From: Mesoplasma entomophilum
GTDB taxonomy: Bacteria > Bacillota_I > Bacilli_A > Mycoplasmatales > Mycoplasmataceae
Direction: 5' to 3'
Length of the DNA stretch: 64,000 nucleotides
Assembly: GCF_002804125.1 (NCBI RefSeq)
Contig: NZ_CP024966.1
Location: 124,001-188,000, forward strand
Made by a program: the position numbers and the translations under genes. Each line of letters starts with the position of its first letter. The first letter of the stretch is position 1. The notes below the pieces were generated by a model. The model had not been told where the DNA came from. It saw nothing but the letters and a program-made list of their open reading frames with translations, and ran no database searches. Of the stretch, positions 52,882 to 64,000 are shown one piece after another.

Positions 52882-55800
52882 ATGAAAAATACTTGGCTTT
52901 TATTTAAACAAGGTTCGAAAAGTATATTTAAATTTAAAATTCAGTTCATTGTGATAATTTTATTATCATTTTTTGCTTCATTTTATTTGGTTTCAACAAC
53001 AAGTTTGAATTCAAGAATGAACAAGTCGTATAACGAAATAGTTAGAAATTATGAAAAATTTGATTATTCTTATGCAACAAGAGCTAATGAATCAAATTTA
53101 GGTAATTCTAATAAAACATTTTTGCCAATTTTGGATTTTTTACCGAATTCTACAAATTTATTTAAAGAAAATGGCAAAGTTATTAATGATTCATTTAATT
53201 TGGTTTTGAATAATCATGGTCTTGAACAAAATGGATATCAAACAAACTTTATTACAAAATCATTTTTTAATGCAAATGGTACTCCAACAGATGAATTAAA
53301 AAATATATGAGGAAATGATTTTGAAAACGGAATAAATCAAAGAAATTTTTGAGGTAACCTCTCAGAAGTTGACTTAAATCCAAATAAAAGTGGAATTGAT
53401 TATTATAGTCAAGGATTTTCTACAAATTTTGGAGAAAAAATAGATAAATATGATGTTGATTTAACAAATACATATTCTGATCCTTATCATATATTTACAT
53501 CGCTAACATATATGTTTGTAAAACTATTATCAGATAAATTATACGAAGATTTAAAAAACGATACTATTGATCAGTCAATGCAAAATTCTTTATTTTATAC
53601 TTATTGAAAAAGTAACGAATTAGAAGTTGAAAAAGATTTTTCAAAAATAAACCTAACTAAATTTAATGTTTCGGACACCGAAAATACTGAATGATATGAC
53701 GAGTACAAAAAACAAATATCATCTAAGGGTGAATATCAGTTGTTTATATACAATGCTTTAGAAAGTGTTAGTTATTTTATAACTTCACAAATTAGAAAAT
53801 TCTTAGATAATTCATATCTAAGAATGTCAAATTACATGAGTAATTTCGATTGAAATACTGCAGGTAATACAGATGCTGAAAAAGCTAAAAAGTTTGTTAC
53901 TCAATTTAATGAACAAGCAATTCAAAATGGAGAAATGCAAATTTTTATTTATTTAAACGATAAGGACGTTATTGTCCAAGATAATTCGTCTTTAGAAAAA
54001 ATTCAAGAATATAACAGAGAATTAACTTTTGAATATATTTTTGGCTCAATTTATGATTTTGACGAAACTGTTAATAATGATTATGTTGTAAATTTTAAAG
54101 ATGTAGAATCTTTATATCAAATTAAGGCTTCTGATGATCAAATAATTAATAATGGAATGAATATTGAAAAAAACGGATTAAGAGGTCTTGCAAACCCTGC
54201 TCAAATTGAAATAGATAGTGAAACATCAGACTATAGAATTAAAACTTCTAATTCAATTAATCCTTTCGAAAAAGTTAATACCGGTGATAAGTTTGAAAAT
54301 GAAAACAATGCTAAGAAATATGACTTTGAATATGATCCAAAAAAATATAAAACAATGTATGATTGATTTAACCCATATTCAAGTAACTTAATTCATCAAC
54401 AAATGGCCGCAAATAAATATGATCTAGATTTTTTTGTTAGAGAAGAGGCATTTTTTTATGATAGAAATACAAAAACTAATTTTAGATTTGTAATAACTAA
54501 TGACAAATATGACTATAATTTTAAAGTCACAGCTGGACTAGGATCAATGCATTCAAGTGAAATTGTTATTTCACAACAATATGCATTTAAAAATGGTTAT
54601 TCAGTAGGCGATAGAATAAAAATTGGCAATGCAAATTTCATTATTTCAGGATTTGGTAGTGATGCTTTAACATACTATCCACTAGCAGACCCCGAAGTTC
54701 CTATAACTGATTTTGCAAATTCAGTTATAGTCTATGCACCAAAGGCAATAGTTGAAGAAGTTATGAATTTAGGTAACTCAAAAGATGTCAAATTTACAAG
54801 TTATTTCTTTATAAAAGACGCTATCAATGATAGCTCAACTATTGAAGAAAGAATGCAAAAATATGACGGTATTTTATTGAGTGATAAAACTAAACTTTCA
54901 CAGGGTTTAGAAATTTTAGATAACAATGGCAGTGCTCAAAATTATAAATCAATCAATAATATTAAAAATTTTGAAGACACTTATTTTAATTTAAATTGAA
55001 CACTTCAACCTAAATTATTGAGTATTATTAACCTTGCTTCAATTGTAACTTCACTTTTAGTTATAATAATGGCTTTTGTATCTATAGTATTTGGAATCAA
55101 AAAAACAATTGATTATAATTCGAATCAAATTGGTTTTCTTAAATCGCAGGGTGTTGGTTGTTACCAAATGTCTGTATCATATACGGCTTATTCATTATTA
55201 ATTACTTTAATAATTGTTCCTTTTGCTTGACTGACTGCAGGCTTATTTCAAGAATTAATAACCAAATTATTTGCTTCATATTTCGCAACAACATTGTATG
55301 AATTTGTTTTTGATTTTAAAATTTTATTAATTCTTATTTTAGTTTTTGGAGTTATATCATTTGTATTTAGTTATTTAATTGCACTTTTCTTAGTTTCAAA
55401 AGATGTTTTAAAAATAATTAATAAAGAAAATGAAACTTCTAAGTGAAGAAATATTATTCCAAGAAAACTAAACATAATTAATATTTTTGATTTTAAATTT
55501 AGATTCCCTTTAAAAGTTTCTCTAAGAGGAACAAAACAAATTTTTATGATGAGTTTTGTTGCATTCTTTGCAACATTGGTTATTTCGCTTTCAATTTTGA
55601 CTCCATCAATGCTAAGTGTGTTTATAATAGACGCTGGAATGTATTATAAATATGATAATCAGTACATGATGGATGATCAACTAACAGGATTGCCAACCGC
55701 TAAATCTTCTTTAACAGCCTCAAGGGGTATTCCATATACTGAGTCAATATATCAAGAACCTAAAGTATTATTGGGAAATAACGATAATGAGAATGTAACA

Positions 55801-58356
55801 GATATTTATTTTAATAATAATAAATATTATGCTGATTCAAGTTGAGATAGCAGTTTATTACCTCCAATTTTATTTGGATCAGCATGAGACAATGGAGAAT
55901 GAAAACAAAATTTAAATTGAACTGAAAAATGAATTTTTGACGATAACTTGCAAACAAAAGAAGATAGTTCTAAACTTTTAAAATTTTTAAATCCAGCAAT
56001 TGGGCAATTGGGAAACTTTAATGGTTCAACTATATCTGCAGGTATTTTTGAAAAAATATCTAGTTATGTTTGAAATACAGAAATTAACCCTAACACAGGT
56101 AAATCATATTTTAATAATGTTGAAATAAATGATAATAACCTAGAACGTATTTGAAATATGAAAAAAGATTCATCAAAATCTAGTGGTGAGTTTGTTCAAA
56201 TGGCTTTACAATTCTTAGTTTCATTTTTAAATAGTGGTACTGTTGAAGGACTACCGCCGATTGAAAAACCTATTAATACAACTTGAAAAGAAAATTTAAT
56301 TCTTTTAGCACTTTCATTTTTACCGAATGCAGGTCAACAATATTTAAGAGATTCATCAAATAGAGCTACACAATTTTCTATTTCATTAAACTCAGAAAAC
56401 TATACACCAAATATTGATTCATTATCAACTGAAGTTAAAGCTTCAATAAATGATTCAATCACAAATTTAACAGGTTTAAAATCAAATCAAAATGTTTACA
56501 ATTTAAATTCGCTAAAAACTGATGATGTTTTTATCTCTAAAGCGGATACAATTAAGCAATTAAATAATTTATTTGAAAAACAAGATAAATACACTGGTGG
56601 AGATATTTATTTAAATGATAAATATAAAATTTATGATTCATCAGCAAAAATTCTTAATATACCTGTCATTACAAACTTAAAATCTTATAAACAAAATAAA
56701 TTAAAAAATAAAGTTGAAATACGAGGTATCAACTATAAAGCATTATCTATTGATGGTAATATTATTCCAAAAAATGCTTGAATTTATGACAATAGAGAAA
56801 TAACTGAAAGTAGTAAAAGTTTATTTGACCCTAGACTTAATATGGAAAAAGAACAAAAATGAATTGATCCATCAAATATTGATTCAAATAAATTTACTTA
56901 CACTAAACAATTTGAATATGACAGCATGGGAAACATTACAGGCATTCATGATCAATCAAAGTGATTTATAAATTCACTTAATGAAGATGATTATAATTTA
57001 AACACATTAGACTTTGAATTAAGACCATATTATCACTATAATAACCTAAAATTGTTTGTACCAAGAAATATAACAAACTCAATGTCTTCATTATTAAACG
57101 GTAAATATGCTAACACTTCAAACACATCTGTTAATGAAGCATCAGATTGAAGATCAAACATAGATTTATGACACGGAACAGTAAATTCACAAGATGTTCC
57201 AGATAATGTTAAACTAGCTTGAGGTTCTAAATACTCAAATGTTTCAGATTGAGAGTGAATAGCACCATTTAGTATTAATTATAGTAGAAAAATATCAGAT
57301 CCTAATAGAAAAGGATGAATTCAAAATATAGCAACTGATTTAAATAATATTTACACTTGAGCAAGTGACAAAATTCTTGAAAGTGGCTCAAGTTCTGATG
57401 CATTAATAAAAACAACAAATCAGTTGCCATCATTTTTAAATGGTGTTTATATTGAGGCCGTTGATACAATTCCAACTTACAATGGAAATATGATAATAGC
57501 TGACCAAGATATTTTAAATTTATTAACAAACAAATCAACTGCAAAATATATACCTGTTGATTATGACTTTTATGGAGATCCAATTTCAAAGATTGAAAAC
57601 GGACAAATTAAACATAAAGATCATACAATCACTATAAATGAAATGAAAAATCCAGTTCAACAACTTGAAGATTTACAAAAAAATAAAAAATTCTTTATGA
57701 AAGATGAATTAAAGACTATGTATGGTTTATCAGATCAAGAGGCATATGAAAAAATAATTCAAAATAGAGATTTTAATAGTAAATATTCAGGTTTTACAGA
57801 GGCCTATGGTATAACTGGTGGAATTAGAGGAATTATAAAAAATTCTCCTGGAGTTTTTGCAATTGGTGGAGGAGCAAATACAATAAATAATGGTATGGGT
57901 ATTATGTATAATGGAATTGATCTTGTTAGTACACAGTTGGGTATTATTGTTAATGTAAGTGAGTCAATTTTACTAATAGCCATGTTCTTAATAACTGGTG
58001 TTATATTAATTGCATTATTAGTCATAACAATTATTTCGGATGTATACATAATGAAATATCACAGATTTATGGTTACTATGAAAGCACTTGGATACTCTCG
58101 AAAAGAAATAACGTTAAATACGCTTTTAATTCCAATTTTCTTTGCATTTGGATTTGTGTTAATGGGGTACTTAATTGCAAAAATAATTTTAAGTAGCTTG
58201 ATGTTTAGCTTGGAATCATCAGGGGTATTTATACCGGTTGCAACAAATTGATGAGCAACTCCACTAATACTAGTAATAATAGCTACGATGTTTGTAGTTG
58301 CATTTATTATTTCTTTAAGAAAACCAATGAAAGACAAGTTAAAATCACTGACATAA
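52882..58356 (+). CDS. Giant FtsX-family ABC transporter permease (1824 aa)
   Basis: The longest gene in the window, 1825 codons in one frame with TGA as Trp. A membrane helix at about residues 18-42 is followed by a 670-residue outside domain. Three helices then lie near 713-740, 765-790 and 811-840, a helix at about 889-916, a second outside domain of about 770 residues, and a last three-helix core near 1690-1722, 1743-1770 and 1791-1813. The C-terminal core holds VTMKALGYSRKEI, typical of FtsX. The corresponding loop of the first core is degenerate (LKSQGVGCYQM). The layout equals that of the 1428-residue permease at 43.4 kb, but the outside domains are longer and not obviously alike. There is no ATPase neighbour. 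It may work with the adjacent lipoprotein. AGGCGG lies 8 bases before the ATG. Confidence 0.83.
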
Positions 58357-58362
58357 TATTTT

Positions 58363-58389
58363 AAGAAGCGTTTGACGCTTCTTTTTATT
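58363..58389 (+). terminator. Terminator after the giant permease
   Basis: AAGAAGCG / CGCTTCTT, an 8-bp stem with loop TTTGA, followed by TTTATT. Confidence 0.87.
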
Positions 58390-58403
58390 TATAGATAAAT
58401 CAA

Positions 58404-58432
58404 TTAGATTTAAAAATAAAAAAGTTTATAAT
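58404..58432 (+). promoter_or_regulatory. Probable promoter for ligA-gatCAB
   Basis: TTAGAT (58404-58409), 17 bases, TATAAT (58427-58432), 22 bases before the ligA ATG. The -10 is perfect and the -35 weak. Confidence 0.55.
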
Positions 58433-58454
58433 TATATAGATATGAGGAGTTATC

Positions 58455-60455
<2,001 letters not shown>

Positions 60456-60456
60456 A

Positions 60457-60744
60457 ATGAAAGATAAAAAGTACTATGAAGATTTAGCTCAAGATTCAAT
60501 GTTGAAATTTTCAGATGCGGAAATTGATGAGATTGTTGCTAAACAAGAAGATTTAAAAAAAGAATTTGAAAAAGTATTAAAAATTGATACAACAAATATT
60601 AAACCATTATTTTATCCTTACGATGATATTCATTTATATTTAAGAGAAGATGAAGAAACAACAACTATAGATCAAAAAATAATATTATCAAACGCCCCAA
60701 CTTCTGAGGGTGATTTTGTCACAATAAAAAAGGTGGTTAAATAA
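60457..60744 (+). CDS. gatC: Glutamyl/aspartyl-tRNA amidotransferase subunit C
   Basis: GatC (95 residues) wraps around GatA and stabilises the GatCAB complex. It is assigned from its length, its charged helical N-terminus (LKFSDAEIDEIVAKQEDL, matching the GatC start), the IKPLFYPYDDIHLYLRED segment, and above all its place directly before gatA. Sequence similarity within this subunit family is low. The stop overlaps the gatA ATG (TAATG). Confidence 0.88.
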   Translation: MKDKKYYEDLAQDSMLKFSDAEIDEIVAKQEDLKKEFEKVLKIDTTNIKPLFYPYDDIHLYLREDEETTTIDQKIILSNAPTSEGDFVTIKKVVK

Positions 60745-62192
60745 TGAATTATAAAAAATTATCAATTTTAGAATTACACAATAAAATTATTAATAAAGAA
60801 ATAAGTATTTTAGAATTAACTAACGCAGTAATATTTGAAGCAAATAAAGTTAAATCATCTAATGCTATAAATAAAATGAACGCAGAAAATGCTATTGCCT
60901 TTTCTAAGGAAATGGAAAAAGTATTAAATACAAATTCTTTATTGTATGGAATACCTTACTTTGCAAAAGATAACTTTGCAACAAAAGGACTTGAAACAAC
61001 TTCTTCATCAAATATATTGAAAGGATATATTCCACCATTTAATGCAACTTCTATTTCAAAATTAGAAGATAAAGGAGCTGTTTTAATTGGTAAAGCTGCT
61101 CTTGATGAATTAGGAATGGGTGGAGTTGGTCTTTATTCATGTAATGGAATCATAACTAATCCAGCTGATGATAAAAGAATTGTTGGTGGAAGTAGCAGTG
61201 GTAGTGCTTATCTAGTAGCAAAAGGTATTGTTCCATTTGCAACTGGTAGTGATACAGGTGACTCAATTAGAAAACCAGCATCATTTAATAACATTGTTGG
61301 TTTTAAACCATCATATGGAGCAATTAGTAGATATGGTTTATTACCATATTCGCCAAGTTTAGATACTGTTGGATTCTTTACAAGAAATGTAACTGACATG
61401 GCAATTGTTTGTGATGCAACTTTTGGTTATGACACTAAAGACGCAACTAGTCATGAAAATAATTCAAAAAATATGTTTGAAAAAATTGAAGGTTTAAGCA
61501 AAGCGGTTAAATTTGGATATATCAAAAAAGTTATTGATGATTTAAATGAAGATGTTAAAAACGCTTATTACAATTTATTTGAAACTTTAAAATCAAATGG
61601 CTTTGAAGTTAAAGAAGTTGAATTTAAACAAGAATTATTAGATTCATTATCAGCTATATATAAAATGATTTCATTTAGTGAATCTGTTTCAACTAATGCA
61701 AACTTAGATGGAATTAAATTTGGTCGAAGATCAACTGGTACTGATTATGTTGAAATAATAACAAATTCAAGAACTGAAGGATTTGGTGAAGAAGTTAAGC
61801 AAAGATTTCTTGTAGGAGCATTAAATTTAAATAAAGAAAATCAAACAATTTATTTAAATAAAGCAAAACAAGTTAGAAGACTAATTGTTGAAGAATTGAA
61901 TAAAGTGTTTAAAGAAGTAGACATTCTGATAATTCCCCCAACAGATAAAGTAGCGCCATTGATTGAAGAAACAAAAATTAAATCAACACCAGAAAAAGAA
62001 TACTTAAACGACATTCTTACTTTAGCTAACTTCAATGGTTCACCATCAATTACTATTCCGTTTTTAAAGGAAGGAAAACTTGGAATTGGTATTAATATAA
62101 ATGCAAAACCAAAAGAAGATCTTTTATGTTTACAAGCTGCAAAAATGCTTGAAGATATAATTGGTATTAAAAATGAAATAGTGGAGGATTAA
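60744..62192 (+). CDS. gatA: Glutamyl/aspartyl-tRNA amidotransferase subunit A
   Basis: GatA (482 residues) is the glutaminase that supplies ammonia for converting Glu-tRNA(Gln) to Gln-tRNA(Gln). The amidase triad can be placed: Lys75 in PYFAKDNF, cis-Ser150 in VGGSSSGSA, and the nucleophile Ser174 in GSDTGDSIRKPA. In the last motif the usual Gly before the Ser is Asp173. The rest (NIVGFKPSYGAISRYGL) is normal. Overlaps gatC by the TAATG junction, and gatB follows one base after its stop. Confidence 0.95.
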   Translation: MNYKKLSILELHNKIINKEISILELTNAVIFEANKVKSSNAINKMNAENAIAFSKEMEKVLNTNSLLYGIPYFAKDNFATKGLETTSSSNILKGYIPPFNATSISKLEDKGAVLIGKAALDELGMGGVGLYSCNGIITNPADDKRIVGGSSSGSAYLVAKGIVPFATGSDTGDSIRKPASFNNIVGFKPSYGAISRYGLLPYSPSLDTVGFFTRNVTDMAIVCDATFGYDTKDATSHENNSKNMFEKIEGLSKAVKFGYIKKVIDDLNEDVKNAYYNLFETLKSNGFEVKEVEFKQELLDSLSAIYKMISFSESVSTNANLDGIKFGRRSTGTDYVEIITNSRTEGFGEEVKQRFLVGALNLNKENQTIYLNKAKQVRRLIVEELNKVFKEVDILIIPPTDKVAPLIEETKIKSTPEKEYLNDILTLANFNGSPSITIPFLKEGKLGIGININAKPKEDLLCLQAAKMLEDIIGIKNEIVED

Positions 62193-62193
62193 G

Positions 62194-63633
62194 ATGAAAA
62201 ATTTTGAAATAATTATCGGGATTGAAAATCATGTTGAATTAAAAACCAAAACTAAGATGTTTTCATCAGCTCCAGTGAGTTATGGTGAAACTCCAAATAC
62301 AAATGTAAATGAAACTGATATGGCTTATCCTGGAAGTTTACCAACAATTAACAAAAAAGGAATTGAATTAGCAATTAGAGCATGTAGTGCTTTAAAAATG
62401 GAAATAGATACTTTAGTAAAATTTGATCGTAAAAATTACTTTTACCCAGATTTAACTAAAGGTTATCAAATTACCCAACAATATAATCCAATTGGGAAAA
62501 ATGGTAAATTGATCATTAATGTTAATGGAGTTGAAAAAGAAGTTGATATTGAAAGACTACACATGGAAGAAGATACAGCTAAACAAATTCATAAAGATGA
62601 TTTAACATTTATTGACTACAATAGAGCAGGAACAGGTTTAGTGGAAATTGTTACAAGACCAGTTTTGAGAAGTGCTGATGAAGCATGTGCTTATGTTGAA
62701 AAATTGAGAGAAGTATTATTATTCTTAAAAGTCAGTGACGTTAAAATGAATGAAGGAAGTTTAAGAACAGATGTTAATATTTCTATTAGACCATTTGGAA
62801 CTGAAGAATTCTCAAACAAAGTAGAAGTTAAAAACTTGAACTCAATTTCTAACATTAAAAGAGCTATTGAATTTGAAGTTGAACGTCAAACTAAAATGAT
62901 GTTGAACAATCAACCTATTATTCAAGAAACACGTAGATTTGATGATTCAACAAACTCAACAGTTTCTATGCGTAGTAAATCTGATGCGTTAGATTACAAA
63001 TATTTTAGAGAACCAAACATTATGCCAATTCAATTAGATGAAAATTGAGTAGATGAATGTATTAAAAATTCTCCTGAATTAGCTGATATTAAAAGAGTTA
63101 AGTATACTAACGAATATAAATTATCTAGCAATGATGCAAATATTATATTAACAAGTATTGAAATGACTGAATTTTTTGAAGAAGCAATTAAACATACTAA
63201 TAACTATACTAAAGTAGCAAATATTTTAATTAGTGATATTCAAGCGCAATTAAATAATGAAAATACATCAATTGATAAAATGGCATTATCACCAGTTTAC
63301 TTAGCTGAAATGATTAATTTAGTTGATCAATCTGTTATATCATCAAAACATACAAAAACAATCTTACCTATTATTATGAAAGATTCATCAAAATCTGTAA
63401 TGACAATTGTTGAAGAACTAAATATTAAAATGATTAGTGATGAAAATGAAATAACAAATTTAGTAAATCCTATTATTGAAAGTAATATCGAATTACTTGA
63501 ACAATATAATGAAAGACCAGAAAGAGTTACAAAAACTATTATGGGTCAATTAATGAAAGTAACTGGTGGAAACGTTAATCCAGAAGCTGGAATGAATATA
63601 ATTGTTAAATTGGTTGAATCTAAATTAAATTAA
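62194..63633 (+). CDS. gatB: Glutamyl/aspartyl-tRNA amidotransferase subunit B
   Basis: GatB (479 residues) is the kinase/transamidase subunit that binds and phosphorylates the mischarged aminoacyl-tRNA. IIGIENHVELKTKTKMFS, KFDRKNYFYPDLTKGYQITQ, IERLHMEEDTAKQIH and MRSKSDALDYKYFREPNIMP are signatures. The C-terminal YqeY-like tRNA-binding tail (about residues 325-479) follows a TGA-coded Trp at 63046. GGAGGATTAAG precedes the ATG. Confidence 0.97.
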
Positions 63634-63635
63634 AA

Positions 63636-63664
63636 AAAATGAAGCGCGAGCTTCATTTTTATTT
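63636..63664 (+). terminator. Terminator after gatB
   Basis: AAAATGAAGC / GCTTCATTTT, a 10-bp stem with loop GCGA and T-rich ends. It could also serve the convergent minus-strand gene at 63671. Confidence 0.87.
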
Positions 63665-63670
63665 TTGAAA

Positions 63671-64000
63671 TTATTTTCTAACAACAGGTCCAGTTAAAAC
63701 TAAGAAGCCCAAGATAATTACAACATAGAATCCTATAATTGATCCAACTGCAACTTTAACTCCATCAGCACTTAATAATGTGATGTTACCAGCAATTAAT
63801 AAAATAACTGATATTAATGCAAGTCCAATTGAAGCTGAGTTAAATAATCTAGCAAAAGCATCGATTCCTAAGATTCCTAAGATTAATCTAATAACCACAG
63901 GTACAATAGCAATACATGCTAATGCTAAAGCAGCTGAAATCATGCTGTTTACACTTTTGTGTAACTCTTCTAATCCTTCGGCACCATATTTAATAACTGA
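63671..64000 (-). CDS. Membrane protein of unknown function, 5' end outside window
   Basis: The reading frame is open to the right edge, so at least 109 codons are visible and the true start may lie beyond. An amphipathic segment (YGAEGLEELHKSVNSM) precedes three strongly hydrophobic helices (approximately ISAALALACIAIVPVVIRLI, ASIGLALISVILLIAGNITL and VAVGSIIGFYVVIILGFLVL), ending GPVVRK. An internal ATG at 63943 would give a 90-residue protein, but residues before it continue smoothly. I do not recognise the family. It converges on gatB and shares its terminator region. Confidence 0.6.
   Translation of the reverse strand, partial: SVIKYGAEGLEELHKSVNSMISAALALACIAIVPVVIRLILGILGIDAFARLFNSASIGLALISVILLIAGNITLLSADGVKVAVGSIIGFYVVIILGFLVLTGPVVRK

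Overview
The window is low-GC DNA in which in-frame TGA repeatedly falls at positions where homologous proteins carry tryptophan: rpsN ends KASW, rpsH ends AFVW, and uvrC, atpA, secY, map and rplB read through TGA. It therefore uses genetic code 4 and comes from a mollicute. Gene content and order (ATP synthase operon, pmm-deoC, S10-spc-alpha ribosomal superoperon, ecfA1-ecfA2-ecfT-truA, ligA-gatCAB, very large FtsX-type permeases next to paralogous lipoproteins) suggest the Mesoplasma/Entomoplasma group, close to Mesoplasma florum. That placement is inference from recall; no search was run. Coordinates below merge reading frames across TGA codons.

Layout. 1-3.2 kb: the 3' part of an oligopeptide-binding protein and an alpha/beta hydrolase. 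3.2-9.5 kb: ftsK, uvrC, greA, rsmI and a free-standing tRNA-His with its own promoter. 9.5-12.3 kb: a small rhodanese protein on the minus strand, then rpiB, glyA and upp. 12.37-19.3 kb: complete F-type ATP synthase operon (atpI-like, B, E, F, H, A, G, D, C). 19.4-23.6 kb: a peroxide-detoxifying Ohr protein and a nucleoside/pentose salvage locus, pdp divergent from pmm-deoC, with a perfect inverted repeat in the divergent promoter region. 23.8-39.1 kb: ribosomal protein superoperon from rpsJ to rplQ, including secY, adk, map, infA and rpoA, with a cytidine deaminase gene set between secY and adk. 39.2-43.2 kb: ECF vitamin-transporter energizing module and truA. 43.17-43.33 kb: a probable independent structured small RNA. 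43.4-58.4 kb: an accessory module of two giant permeases flanking two convergent paralogous surface proteins. 58.4-63.6 kb: ligA and gatCAB. The right edge holds the end of a minus-strand membrane protein.

How the parts work together. Pyrimidine and deoxynucleoside salvage is spread over upp, pdp, pmm, deoC and cdd: nucleosides are cleaved to base and sugar phosphate, the base returns to UMP through Upp, and deoxyribose phosphate can enter glycolysis through Pmm and DeoC. The ribosomal superoperon supplies ribosome, RNA polymerase alpha, Sec translocon and initiation factor together. The ATP synthase maintains the membrane potential of a fermentative cell. GatCAB is used by bacteria that make Gln-tRNA (and sometimes Asn-tRNA) indirectly.

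The least understood part is 43.17-58.4 kb: a small RNA candidate, two giant permeases without an adjacent ATPase gene, and a duplicated secreted/lipoprotein family in which one copy has lost the lipidated cysteine. No insertion sequences, CRISPR arrays, rRNA genes or origin were seen. No gene-free stretch exceeds about 230 bases.
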